The notes under the pieces: generated by a model
What the model was told of the DNA's origin: nothing
Seen by the model: the letters and a program-made list of their open reading frames with translations, nothing else
The model's database searches: none
Position numbers and translations under genes: made by a program
In this document: positions 15,896 to 24,256 of the stretch, piece by piece
How positions within the stretch are numbered: position 1 is the stretch's first letter
Layout: every line of letters begins with the position of its first letter
Assembly (NCBI GenBank): GCA_937927675.1
Contig: CALBSG010000058.1
Coordinates: forward strand, 1 to 60,375
Length of the DNA stretch: 60,375 nt
From: an uncultured Paracoccaceae bacterium
Lineage (GTDB): Bacteria; Pseudomonadota; Alphaproteobacteria; Rhodobacterales; Rhodobacteraceae
Direction of reading: 5' to 3'

Positions 15896-17056
15896 TCAGT
15901 CTTCTGTCGTTCGGTTCCGAAACGGGCCATAACTGGTCAAGACTTCAATTTCTTCATCCACCGCGCGGCGTTCCTCGTCCAGATAGCGCGCCACCGCGCG
16001 GGCAAAGCCGGGGTCAGCAATCCAGTGCAACGAATGTGTGGCATGGGGCAGATAGCCCCGCGCCAGTTTATGTTCGCCCTGCGCCCCGGCCTCGACCCGA
16101 GACAAGCCTTGGGTGATGGCCCAATCAATGGCTTGATAGTAGCACAGCTCAAAATGCAGGCAGGGATAATCGGCAGAGCAGCCCCAGTAGCGGCCATATA
16201 GCGTCTGCTGCCCGATGAAGTTCAACGCCCCGGCCACGGGGGTTTGCCCGTCAAAGGCCAGCACCAAAAGCACATCCTCGCGCATGGTCGCATGGATATC
16301 CTGAAAGAAGCCGCGCGTCAGATAGGGCCTGCCCCATTTGCGACTGCCCGTGTCTTGGTAAAAGGCCCAAAAGGCATCCCAATGGGCAGGTTCGATCTGA
16401 TCGCCGCTCAGGGCGCGGATGGTCAGCTCATGGCCCTGCGCCACCTCTCGTTCCTTGCGGATCATCTTGCGCTTGCGGCTGGACAGATCGGCCAGAAAAC
16501 CGGCGAAATCCGCATAGCCCCGATTTTCCCAATGGAATTGCTGGGTGACCCGGTGCAGCGTGCCTTGCAGCCCCGCCAGTTCCAGCGCCTCGTCCTCGGT
16601 GCAAAAGGTGATGTGCAGCGAGGACAGATCATTGGCCTTGGCCACCGCAATCGCCGCCTGCATCAAGGTGGCCCGGTGCGCCTCATCGCCTAAAAACCGC
16701 CGCCCGGTCGCGGGGGTAAAGGGTACGGCTACCTGAAGTTTCGGATAATAGCGGCCGCCTGCCCGCTCATAGGCCTCGGCCCAACCGTGATCGAAGATAT
16801 ATTCGCCTTGGCTGTGCGCTTTGACGTAAAGCGGCATCGCCGCAACCACCTGCCCCTGATCTCGCAACACCAAGGGCCGCGCCTGCCAGCCCGTGCCGTC
16901 GCCGGTAGAACCCGACGCCTCAAGCGCCATAAGGAACCGGTGGGTGGTGAACGGATCAACAGGGCGGCGCGTTGCCGCCCCGGGACCAGCAAGCGCATCC
17001 CACTCTGACGCCGGGATGGCGCCCATGTTTTCAAGGAGTTCAACCGTCTCGGTCAC
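15896..17056 (-). CDS. GNAT/FemAB-like acyltransferase (COG3146 type)
   Basis: 386 aa. I recognise the family by DHGWAEAYERAGGRYYPKLQ, SSLHITFCTEDE, SRKRKMIRKER, and the C-terminal RYWGCSADYPCLHFELCYYQ and AGAQGEHKLARGY blocks. These proteins are annotated as peptidoglycan-biosynthesis-like or GNAT acyltransferases; no substrate has been shown to my knowledge. It starts with GTG at 17056, supported by AAGGGG about 7 nt upstream. It lies 54 nt after the GDPD gene and 35 nt before the GST gene in the minus-strand run. Confidence 0.82.
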   Translation of the reverse strand: MTETVELLENMGAIPASEWDALAGPGAATRRPVDPFTTHRFLMALEASGSTGDGTGWQARPLVLRDQGQVVAAMPLYVKAHSQGEYIFDHGWAEAYERAGGRYYPKLQVAVPFTPATGRRFLGDEAHRATLMQAAIAVAKANDLSSLHITFCTEDEALELAGLQGTLHRVTQQFHWENRGYADFAGFLADLSSRKRKMIRKEREVAQGHELTIRALSGDQIEPAHWDAFWAFYQDTGSRKWGRPYLTRGFFQDIHATMREDVLLVLAFDGQTPVAGALNFIGQQTLYGRYWGCSADYPCLHFELCYYQAIDWAITQGLSRVEAGAQGEHKLARGYLPHATHSLHWIADPGFARAVARYLDEERRAVDEEIEVLTSYGPFRNRTTED

Positions 17057-17110
17057 ACCAGCGCCCCTTGAGAGAAATCTTTCCCAAAGATGACCCTCCC
17101 GTCCGAAAGG

Positions 17111-17890
17111 TCAAGCCGGGCGCGCGGCGAGATAGCCTTCGAAGGTCACATTGTCGGCAACCTCGCGGGCACGTGCCTCCATGGCTGCACTGGTGATGGT
17201 CCACGTCAAAATCACAGCGCCTTGGGCTTTCAGCGCAGCCACACGGTCGCGGCCCAGATCGGCCGCCTCATGGCTGATGAACGAGGCGCCCACGCGGTCG
17301 TAATCGGCAATCTCACGCAAGGCGTCACAGCGCGCGGGGTCCAGCGGCGCCCATCCTGCATGATCATAGGCCGCCGTGGTGATTCCCCGTGAAACGGCCG
17401 GGGCAAGGCGGGCCATATTGGCAATCGCATGCGGGTTGAACGACATCACAGCAACAGGGCCCTGATACCCGTCCAAAGCCCGCGCCACTGCCGCCTCCAA
17501 CCGCCCATCGGTTTCGGCCATGCGGTCCGTCTGGTCCTTAAGTTCGATCAGCAAGGGCACGCGGCCCGCCACCATGGTCAGAACCTGCGGCAGGGTCGGG
17601 ATGCAGTCGTCACAATCACGCAGGGCAATGCGGCCCAACTCTGCCGCCGTGTAGTCTTTCACAAAGCCGGTGGCTTCGGTCAGCCGCTCCATCCATTCAT
17701 CATGGAAGACCACGGCCTGACCATCAGCCGTGCCTTGCACGTCAATCTCAATACCATACCCCGCCGCCACCGCGGCGCGAATGGCAGCGGGCGAATTCTC
17801 TGGCCGCCGCTCTGCCCGGTTGTGCAGCGCACGATGGGCAAGCGGCAGGCGCAGGAACGCCGCGTCCAAGACCTTAGCGGCGGGAGCCAT
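17111..17890 (-). CDS. Glycerophosphodiester phosphodiesterase
   Basis: 259 aa, one GDPD domain. Signature residues in order are H19-R20, E31-N32, E48 and D50 (IEID), and H63-D64 (FHDE), which form the metal and phosphate site. It hydrolyses glycerophosphodiesters to glycerol-3-phosphate and an alcohol. No signal peptide is seen, so it is probably cytoplasmic. The ATG at 17890 lies inside the 3' end of the RidA gene (17-nt overlap); the frame runs further upstream in that gene but without family similarity. Confidence 0.9.
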   Translation of the reverse strand: MAPAAKVLDAAFLRLPLAHRALHNRAERRPENSPAAIRAAVAAGYGIEIDVQGTADGQAVVFHDEWMERLTEATGFVKDYTAAELGRIALRDCDDCIPTLPQVLTMVAGRVPLLIELKDQTDRMAETDGRLEAAVARALDGYQGPVAVMSFNPHAIANMARLAPAVSRGITTAAYDHAGWAPLDPARCDALREIADYDRVGASFISHEAADLGRDRVAALKAQGAVILTWTITSAAMEARAREVADNVTFEGYLAARPA

Positions 17891-18362
17891 GGTCTTCCGC
17901 GGTACGGATCTGGAAGATCCCTTCGATTTCAACCGCAACCCCCAACGGCAACGAGGCCGCCGATACGGCCGACCGTGCGTGCCGCCCGGCATCGCCCAGC
18001 GCGGCAACCATGAAATCAGAGGCGCCGTTGATGACCTTGGGCTGGTCGACGAAATCCGCGGTCGAATTGACAAAGCCCACCAGCTTCACCGCCCGCACCA
18101 CACGATTGAGATCGCCGTCGCAGGCTTTCTTCAACTGGGCCAGCAGGGAAATCGCGCAGGATTTCGCAGCCTCGGCCCCGGCGGCCACCTCCATATCGTC
18201 GCCAAGACGGCCCTTGATAAGCCCGGCCGCGTTCTGGCTGATCTGGCCCGAAATATGCACCAGATCGCCCACTTGCACGAAAGGCACATAGTTGGCCGCA
18301 GGCGCGGGCGCGTCGGGCAGGGTGACGCCAAGTTCGGCAAGACGGGTTTCGATGCGGGACAT
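17874..18362 (-). CDS. RidA family protein (YjgF/chorismate mutase-like, long form)
   Basis: 162 aa, longer than the ~130 aa canonical RidA. It has a family-typical core: YVPFVQVGDLVHISGQI, NRVVRAVKLVGFVNSTADF, and ASDFMVAALGDAGRHARSAV. Canonical RidA deaminates reactive enamines and imines; the long group is less defined. The Arg in HARSAV is the expected ligand-binding Arg position. It starts at the ATG 18362, after GAGG. It is first of the nine-gene minus-strand run, so its promoter region is the 245-nt gap holding the palindromic element. Confidence 0.88.
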   Translation of the reverse strand: MSRIETRLAELGVTLPDAPAPAANYVPFVQVGDLVHISGQISQNAAGLIKGRLGDDMEVAAGAEAAKSCAISLLAQLKKACDGDLNRVVRAVKLVGFVNSTADFVDQPKVINGASDFMVAALGDAGRHARSAVSAASLPLGVAVEIEGIFQIRTAEDHGSRR

Positions 18363-18475
18363 GAGCAACCTCGGGTTAGGGCATTTTCCGCGAAGCTAGC
18401 GGGGCGGCCCATCCGGGGCAAGGCCGCATCGCCGCAGGCAGAACGCGGCGGCTTGCCCCCACCCGACCCACCCCT

Positions 18476-18579
18476 TAGAGCGTGTCAGGTTTTCGTTAAG
18501 GCAGGTCTTATCGAAAGGCGCGTTCGAGCTTGCGCCAGAGTCCGCGCTTTTCGGTTCAACTCAAACCGAACACGCTTTA
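18476..18579. repeat. Structured palindromic intergenic element (REP/MITE-like)
   Basis: The ends are near-inverted: TAGAGCGTGT (18476-18485) against the complement of ACACGCTTTA (18570-18579), 9 of 10 matching. Inside, CGAAAGGCGCG (18512-18522) pairs with CGCGCTTTTCG (18543-18553), 10 of 11. A nested perfect hairpin is TTCGGTT (18550-18556), 7-nt loop, AACCGAA (18564-18570). The AGCGTGT ends resemble dispersed intergenic repeats I recall in alphaproteobacteria. No ORF or transposase is inside. Only one copy is in this window. Confidence 0.6.
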
Positions 18580-18613
18580 GGTTGCCCCCAACGCGCCCCG
18601 GAAAGGAAGTGTC

Positions 18614-18859
18614 ATGACCCAACGCCTGCATCTCGTCTTTGGTGGCGAGCTGGTCGATCCGCAAAAGAACGTCTTTCGCGATGTGAAGGACATTCATATC
18701 GTCGGCATGTTCCCTGATTATGCCACCGCCTTTTCCGCGTGGAAGGCCGAGGCACAGCGCACTGTCGACAATGCTCATATGCGCTATTTCATCGCCCATA
18801 TTCACCGGCTGCGGGACGAAAGCTCTGCGGTTTCGGCCACTGAAGAGCTGGGCGCATAA
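18614..18859 (+). CDS. DUF4170 family protein
   Basis: 81 aa. It begins MTQRLHLVFGGELVDP and contains FRDVKDIHIVGMFPDYATAF and AHMRYFIAHIHRL, the known pattern of DUF4170. The function is not known. It is 10 nt upstream of waaA and then lpxK, the placement I expect in Rhodobacterales, which hints at a link with Kdo-lipid A synthesis; that is inference from position. AAGGAA precedes the ATG. It contains no signal peptide or transmembrane segment. Confidence 0.88.
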   Translation: MTQRLHLVFGGELVDPQKNVFRDVKDIHIVGMFPDYATAFSAWKAEAQRTVDNAHMRYFIAHIHRLRDESSAVSATEELGA

Positions 18860-18869
18860 GCGCGACACC

Positions 18870-20039
18870 ATGGCCCTTTCGCTTGGACGGCGCCTTTACA
18901 ACCTGACCAGCCGCCGCGACGCGCCGGAGGGGCAGTCATGGCCGCCCCGTCCCGCCGGGCGTTTGGTTTGGCTGCATGCCCCCCGGCTTGAAGTGGTGCA
19001 GGGTTTGGTGCAGCTGGCCAACAAATTGGCCGAAGAAGACGGGTTGGCCACGCTGTTGACCGGCCCGGCCGACAGCGGTCAGCTTGCGCCACCGGCCGAC
19101 CAATTGGCCGACGTCAAAGCCTTTCTAACCCATTGGCAACCCGATCTCATCGTGCTGGCCGATGGTGAAATTCGCCCGACGCTGCTGTTTGAGGCCGAAA
19201 CCCGCGGCCTGCCCGTCATGGTGGTGGATGGGCATGAGCCCTATCTCACCCGCGGGCGCGAGGGGTGGTTTCCGGGGCTGTTGAGCGGGGCAGTCCAATC
19301 GCTGCGGCATGTTTTTGCTCTGGATGAGGCTGCGGCCCGCGCCTATCGCAAGGCCGGGGTGGCGCAGGTCGAAGCCATAGGCAGGATGGAAGAGCTGTCC
19401 GCAGCGCTGCCCTGCCATGAAGGCGAACGCGCAGCACTGGCTGAAGCAATGAAGGCGCGTCCCGTCTGGCTGGCCGCTGCCGTGCCGCAGGCCGAGGAGG
19501 CGGCGGTCATCGCCGCCCATCGCACCGCCTTGCGGCTGTCGCACCGTCTTTTGTTGATCCTTGCGCCGGACAATTGCGGCCGCGCCAGCGCGCTTGCCGC
19601 AGAGTTGGAGGCACAAGAGGGCTGGGTCGTCGCGCAACGTGATCGCGAAGACGAGATTGATGCCGAAACCACCGTCTATCTGCCTGACAGCGATCAGGAG
19701 TTTGGCCTGTGGTATCGGCTGGCCCCCGTCACCTATCTGGGGGGCAGTCTGGCTGGCACCGGGGCACAGCGCAGCCCGCTGGAGCCTGCCGCCCTTGGCT
19801 CTGCCATCATCCACGGCCCGCGTCCGGGGATTTATGGCCCAGTCATCGGGCGCTTGGGGGCTGCAAGAGGCGCGCGGGCCGTCGGATCAGCCACAGATCT
19901 GGCAGAAGCCTTGGATGATCTTCTGGCCCCCGACCGCGCGGCCTTGATGGCACAAGCTGCTTGGACCGTGGCCTCGGACGGGGCCGAGGTCACCGAAAAA
20001 GTGCTGAAGCGCCTGCGCTTGCTGATGGGGATCGCCTGA
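18870..20039 (+). CDS. waaA: 3-deoxy-D-manno-octulosonic acid transferase-like protein
   Basis: 389 aa, GT30-type. The C-terminal half matches WaaA well: LWYRLAPVTYLGGSLAGTG, then SPLEPAALGSAIIHGP. WaaA transfers Kdo from CMP-Kdo to lipid IVA at the inner membrane. Two oddities: no N-terminal membrane anchor is evident, and the HAxSVGE block that carries the catalytic Glu reads HAPRLE (36-41) here. It may be a diverged but working enzyme or a paralogue. The stop overlaps the lpxK start (TGATG), and DUF4170 precedes it by 10 nt, so the three form one operon. Confidence 0.78.
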   Translation: MALSLGRRLYNLTSRRDAPEGQSWPPRPAGRLVWLHAPRLEVVQGLVQLANKLAEEDGLATLLTGPADSGQLAPPADQLADVKAFLTHWQPDLIVLADGEIRPTLLFEAETRGLPVMVVDGHEPYLTRGREGWFPGLLSGAVQSLRHVFALDEAAARAYRKAGVAQVEAIGRMEELSAALPCHEGERAALAEAMKARPVWLAAAVPQAEEAAVIAAHRTALRLSHRLLLILAPDNCGRASALAAELEAQEGWVVAQRDREDEIDAETTVYLPDSDQEFGLWYRLAPVTYLGGSLAGTGAQRSPLEPAALGSAIIHGPRPGIYGPVIGRLGAARGARAVGSATDLAEALDDLLAPDRAALMAQAAWTVASDGAEVTEKVLKRLRLLMGIA

Positions 20040-21028
20040 TGCGGCCGCCAGAGTTTTGGCAAAACCCGCCCGACCGCCCCGGCGCTTGGGCGCGACTGTT
20101 GGCGCCCCTCGGCTGGGCCTATGCGGCGGCCACAGCCCGTCGCGTGCGGCGGCCTGGCTTCAAGACCCCAGTGCCTGTCATCTGCATCGGCAATCTAAAC
20201 GCAGGGGGCACCGGCAAGACACCCACCGCAATGGCGCTGGTGGAACGGTTGGTGCTGCGTGGTGCGCGCGTGCATGTGGTCAGCCGTGGCTATGGCGGCA
20301 GCCTGCGCGGCCCGGTTCAGGTCAACCCCAACCGCCACAGCGCCGCCGAGGTTGGGGACGAGCCGCTTTTGCTGGCCGCCTTTGCCCCCACCTGGATTGC
20401 CCGTGACCGCGCGGCGGGCGTGCAAGAGGCGGTGGCCGCTGGCGCAAGTGTGATCCTGATGGACGATGGGTTTCAAAACCCCTCGGTCGCAAAAGATCTG
20501 TCGATTGTTGTGGTGGACGCCGAACAGGGGTTTGGCAACGGCCGCTGCCTGCCCGCTGGCCCCTTGCGCGAACCGGTCGCGGCGGGATTGGCCCGCGCTG
20601 ATCTGGTGCTGGCCATCGGGGCAGAGGCGGCACAAACCGCGTTCAGCGCTCGCTGGGGGGCCGCCCTGCGCCAACCCTTGCTGCGCGGCCATCTCGCCCC
20701 GATCGAAATGGGGATCGACTGGCGCACCGAGCGCGTCATCGCCTTTGCCGGGATTGGCAGGCCGGAGAAATTCTTTGCCACCCTGCGCGGGCTTGGGGCG
20801 ACCATCCTTCGGGCCGAGGCCTTGGATGACCATCAACCCTTGTCAGATGCGCTGATCCGGCGGCTGGAGGCCGAGGCGCTGATGTCTGGCGCACAGCTGG
20901 TGACCACAGAAAAAGATGCTGCACGGCTACCGCCGGCGTTCCGCTCTTCGGTGCTGTCGCTTCCGGTGCGGCTGAAACTGGACGATGGGGCCGCACTTGA
21001 TGCCGCCCTGTCACGGTTGGGATTGTAA
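20039..21028 (+). CDS. lpxK: Tetraacyldisaccharide 4'-kinase
   Basis: 329 aa, typical LpxK length. The P-loop is GNLNAGGTGKTPT (51-63); SRGYGG and VILMDDGFQNPS follow, with the DDGFQ block a specific LpxK marker; TTEKDAARLP appears near the C-terminus. It phosphorylates the 4' position of the lipid A disaccharide to give lipid IVA at the inner membrane. The N-terminal 30 residues include the amphipathic/hydrophobic anchor segment. The ATG overlaps the waaA stop. Confidence 0.96.
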   Translation: MRPPEFWQNPPDRPGAWARLLAPLGWAYAAATARRVRRPGFKTPVPVICIGNLNAGGTGKTPTAMALVERLVLRGARVHVVSRGYGGSLRGPVQVNPNRHSAAEVGDEPLLLAAFAPTWIARDRAAGVQEAVAAGASVILMDDGFQNPSVAKDLSIVVVDAEQGFGNGRCLPAGPLREPVAAGLARADLVLAIGAEAAQTAFSARWGAALRQPLLRGHLAPIEMGIDWRTERVIAFAGIGRPEKFFATLRGLGATILRAEALDDHQPLSDALIRRLEAEALMSGAQLVTTEKDAARLPPAFRSSVLSLPVRLKLDDGAALDAALSRLGL

Positions 21029-21030
21029 AA

Positions 21031-21056
21031 GGCCGGGACAGTACAGCGCCCCGGCC
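21031..21056. terminator. Hairpin between lpxK and Prx5 gene
   Basis: GGCCGGG (21031-21037) and CCCGGCC (21050-21056) form a 7-bp GC stem with a 12-nt loop between two convergent genes. T tracts are weak on both sides. Confidence 0.6.
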
Positions 21057-21064
21057 CTGTAACT

Positions 21065-21553
21065 TTAGATCGCGGCGACCATCGCCTCACCGCCCGAAAT
21101 CTCACAGGCGTTGGTTTCTTCACCTTGGTTCAGCACTTTCACCACGCCATCTTCGGCATAAAGCGCATAACGCTTGGAACGGTCAAAGAAGCCCAGATGC
21201 GGAACCGAGAAAGCCTGCCCGATCGCCTTGGTAAAGGCTGCGTCACCATCGGCAAGGAAGGTGATCCCCGCCACTGTCGCGCCCGTTGCCTCGCCCCAAG
21301 CCTTCATCACAAAGGGATCGTTGACCGACAGGCAGATCACCTCATCCACGCCCTTGGCTTTCAGCTTGTCCATCACCCGCATGAACGAGGGCACATGCGC
21401 GGTGGTGCAAGTGCCGGTAAAGGCGCCGGGCAGACCAAAGATCACCACTTTGCGGCCCTTCAGCTTGGCTTCGAGCTCTACAGCTTCGGCACCGGCTTCG
21501 CCCATGCGCAGCACTTTGCCCCCCGGCAGTTTGCTCCCAACAGAAATCGTCAT
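21065..21553 (-). CDS. Peroxiredoxin, Prx5 type
   Basis: 162 aa. The peroxidatic Cys is C49 in GLPGAFTGTCTTAHVPSF; further cysteines lie near 75 (VICLSVND) and 151 (NACEISGG), the last a candidate resolving residue. It reduces peroxides using glutathione/glutaredoxin or thioredoxin. The start is MTISVGSKLP at 21553; the longer frame to 21688 runs through the divergent promoter region. It is divergent from the ferredoxin reductase gene, sharing an 80-nt intergenic region. Confidence 0.93.
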   Translation of the reverse strand: MTISVGSKLPGGKVLRMGEAGAEAVELEAKLKGRKVVIFGLPGAFTGTCTTAHVPSFMRVMDKLKAKGVDEVICLSVNDPFVMKAWGEATGATVAGITFLADGDAAFTKAIGQAFSVPHLGFFDRSKRYALYAEDGVVKVLNQGEETNACEISGGEAMVAAI

Positions 21554-21633
21554 TCTTGCAGCCCTCGTGCGTTGCGTTTCATCCTTGGGCGGATATAGGC
21601 TCCGCCCGAACATTCGACCAGAGGGAGCGGACA

Positions 21634-22842
21634 ATGACGCATGTGGTTGTGGTAGGGGCAGGCCAAGCTGGGTCAGCCGTGGTGGCAAAGCTGCGGGGTC
21701 TGGGCTTTGACGGCCAAATCACCATGATCGGTGAAGAACCCGCGCCCCCCTACCAGCGTCCGCCGCTGTCCAAAGCCTATCTCTTGGGCGAGATGGAAGA
21801 GGAACGGCTTTGGCTGCGGTCAAACGCCTATTATGCCGAGAACAACGTGACGATGAAGCTGGGCCTTCGCGTCACCGCAATCGACCGGGCCGCCAAGACC
21901 GTGACCGTCGGGAGCGAGGTTCTCTCCTATGACCATCTGGTGCTGACCACCGGGTCGACCCCGCGCCGCCTGCCTGCCGCCATCGGGGGCGATCTGGCGG
22001 GCGTCTATACCGTACGCACCCTTGCCGATGTCGATGCGATGCGAGCCGAATTTCAGGCCGGCCGTCGTGTGGTGATCGTCGGCGGCGGTTATATCGGGCT
22101 GGAAGCGGCCGCCGTGGCCCGCAAATTCGGGCTGGAGGTGACGGTGCTGGAAATGGCCCCGCGCATTTTGCAGCGCGTCGCAGCCCCGGAAACCAGCGAT
22201 TACATCCGCAAACTGCATACCGACCATGGCGTAACCATTCTGGAATCCACCGGCTTGGATCGTCTTTTGGGCGAGGGCCGCGTCACCGGCGTTCGGCTGC
22301 AAGACGGGCGCGAATTGCCGGCCGATTTCGTGATTGCCGGGGTGGGGATTTTGCCGGGGCAATTCTTGGCCGAAGCGGCTGGGCTGGAGCTGGAAAACGG
22401 CATCAAGACCGATGCACAGGGCCGCACCTCAGACCCGGCGATCTGGTCGGCGGGCGATTGCGCGTCCTTTCCCTATAAAGGGGGGCGTATCCGTCTGGAA
22501 TCGGTGGGCAATGCCATCGATCAGGCCGAAGTGGTGGCGGAAAACATCATGGGCGCGGGCAAGGACTATGCGGCAAAGCCGTGGTTCTGGTCAGACCAAT
22601 ATGACTGCAAGCTGCAAATCGCGGGCCTGAACACCGGCTATGACAACATCGTTACGCGCGGCCCCGATGGCGAAGCCGTGAGCTTTTGGTATTATCAGGG
22701 CGATACCCTGCTGGCGGTCGATGCGATGAACGATCCGCGCGGCTATATGGTGGGCAAGCGCCTGATCGAGATGGGCAAATCCCCGACCAAGGCGCAGGTG
22801 GCCGATCTGTCGATCGCCATCAAGGATCTGCTGAAAGCATGA
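21634..22842 (+). CDS. FAD-dependent ferredoxin/rubredoxin reductase-type oxidoreductase
   Basis: 402 aa. Two Rossmann motifs: GAGQAGS near residues 8-14 for FAD, and GGGYIGLEAA near 149-158 for NAD(P)H. PPYQRPPLSKAYLLGE near 40 and IWSAGDCASFP near 275 are hallmarks of the BphA4/putidaredoxin reductase group, as is the C-terminal FWSDQYDCKLQIAG segment. It would move electrons from NAD(P)H to a small Fe-S protein; no ferredoxin gene is beside it. GAGGGAG precedes the ATG. The stop overlaps the rsmD start (ATGA). Confidence 0.92.
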   Translation: MTHVVVVGAGQAGSAVVAKLRGLGFDGQITMIGEEPAPPYQRPPLSKAYLLGEMEEERLWLRSNAYYAENNVTMKLGLRVTAIDRAAKTVTVGSEVLSYDHLVLTTGSTPRRLPAAIGGDLAGVYTVRTLADVDAMRAEFQAGRRVVIVGGGYIGLEAAAVARKFGLEVTVLEMAPRILQRVAAPETSDYIRKLHTDHGVTILESTGLDRLLGEGRVTGVRLQDGRELPADFVIAGVGILPGQFLAEAAGLELENGIKTDAQGRTSDPAIWSAGDCASFPYKGGRIRLESVGNAIDQAEVVAENIMGAGKDYAAKPWFWSDQYDCKLQIAGLNTGYDNIVTRGPDGEAVSFWYYQGDTLLAVDAMNDPRGYMVGKRLIEMGKSPTKAQVADLSIAIKDLLKA

Positions 22843-23399
22843 GGATCGTTGGCGGCCGCGCCCGGGGCCTGAAACTGGCCGAAGTGGGCGCGGGCGATCC
22901 CAAATCGCATCTGCGCCCCACCTCTGACCGGGTGCGCGAGGCGATCTTCAACCTTCTGGTGAACGGCGGTTATGGCAACCCGTTAAATGGCGCGCGGGTG
23001 CTGGATATCTTTGCCGGCACCGGGGCCTTGGGGCTTGAAGCCCTGTCCCGCGGGGCCACGCATGCCAGTTTCATTGAAAATGGCAAACCAGCGCTGGCGC
23101 TGTTGACCCGCAACATCGCGCTGATGCGGGCCGAAGCCATGACCGCCCTGCATCGCAAAGACGCCACCGCCCCCGGCCCAAACCCCAGCGCACCTTTTGA
23201 GGTGATCTTCCTTGATCCGCCCTATGGCAAAGCGATGGGCGAGGCGGCTTTAAATGCCGCACTGGTGGGCGGTTGGATCGCCCCCGGAGCGCTGATCGTC
23301 TGGGAAGAAGGCGCAGCCCCCACCCTGCCCGAAGGCGTCACGCTGGAAGATCAGCGCAAATACGGCGACACGCTGGTCACCATCGCCCGCGCGCCCTGA
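22839..23399 (+). CDS. rsmD: 16S rRNA (guanine(966)-N(2))-methyltransferase
   Basis: 186 aa. MRIVGGRARGLKL at the N-terminus and LRPTSDRVREAIFN are specific RsmD blocks. The SAM-binding motif is LDIFAGTGALGLEALSRGA, and the catalytic (D/N)PPY motif is DPPYGK at about 126. It methylates G966 (E. coli numbering) of 16S rRNA on assembled 30S particles. Its ATG overlaps the reductase TGA, so it is co-transcribed with an enzyme of unrelated function. Confidence 0.95.
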   Translation: MRIVGGRARGLKLAEVGAGDPKSHLRPTSDRVREAIFNLLVNGGYGNPLNGARVLDIFAGTGALGLEALSRGATHASFIENGKPALALLTRNIALMRAEAMTALHRKDATAPGPNPSAPFEVIFLDPPYGKAMGEAALNAALVGGWIAPGALIVWEEGAAPTLPEGVTLEDQRKYGDTLVTIARAP

Positions 23400-23467
23400 T
23401 CGGCCCCGACGCGTCGAGCATTTCATGCCCTCCTCGCGGGCCACGCAGAGCCCAAGGAGTTCCAGCG

Positions 23468-24130
23468 CTACCCCCGCGCCTTGCGATAACTGTCCTTCAG
23501 CGCGATCTTGTCACCATCAAAGGCAAAGACATCGCAGCCTCGGACATCCACAGCGTTCCCGGCCTTGTCGGTCCCAACGAACCGCCACGACGAAAGCCCT
23601 GTCTCGCCCGACACAACATGCGCGCCTTCTGTCCACTCGGCCTGCGGAAAGGTATCAAAAATTGCCGCATAAGCCGCCCGCACGGCATCGCGGCCCTCAT
23701 AGCGCCTACCATCGGCCCCCGGCCCGGCTGCGGAATGGAAGGCGCACACCGCAGACATGCAGGCCATCAATTCTTCTAGATCGCGGGCGTTAAAGGCCGC
23801 CATAAGGCGTTCCATCGTGGCGCGGCGTAGATGGGCGATATGGTCATCCACCACCTCGACCTCCAAAAACGCCAGATACCCCGCGCCCGCATTGGTGACG
23901 TTATGTTCCACCCCTTCGCGGCGCGAATAGGGGATGTGACGGGTCAGCTGCGCCTCCACCTTTTGCCCGCCGGGCAGGTCCAGCCCCAGCGTCCCATCGG
24001 TCAGAGGCACGATCACATAATCATGGCCGTGGCGATGCCATCCGGTCGCAGCCCCCGGTGCAAACTGCCATTCGGTGACTTTGAAACGATCATCATCCAG
24101 ATGCACGACGGGTTTGGCGTCAGGGGTCAT
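23468..24130 (-). CDS. Cupin / NTF2-like (SnoaL) fusion protein
   Basis: 220 aa, two domains. Residues about 1-95 are a cupin with metal-ligand type residues in GWHRHGHDYVIVP and later EHNVTNAG. Residues about 100-220 are a SnoaL/nuclear transport factor 2-like polyketide-cyclase fold (ERLMAAFNARDLEELMACMS, then SGETGLSSWRFVG). I do not recognise a named enzyme. The start is at 24130 after GGAGG; an in-frame ATG lies at 24142. It is 68 nt from the rsmD stop (convergent) and divergent from the permease. Confidence 0.75.
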   Translation of the reverse strand: MTPDAKPVVHLDDDRFKVTEWQFAPGAATGWHRHGHDYVIVPLTDGTLGLDLPGGQKVEAQLTRHIPYSRREGVEHNVTNAGAGYLAFLEVEVVDDHIAHLRRATMERLMAAFNARDLEELMACMSAVCAFHSAAGPGADGRRYEGRDAVRAAYAAIFDTFPQAEWTEGAHVVSGETGLSSWRFVGTDKAGNAVDVRGCDVFAFDGDKIALKDSYRKARG

Positions 24131-24256
24131 CGGTGCCTCCATTGCTGCCCCAGAAGGCTAGGCGGCAGCGGCTGAGTCGGTCAGCCCCCTTTCCGCGCTG
24201 GCTTTACATTCGCCGCGCCACTGGAAAGAAAGGCGCATCGTCAGAAAGGCCCGCCC

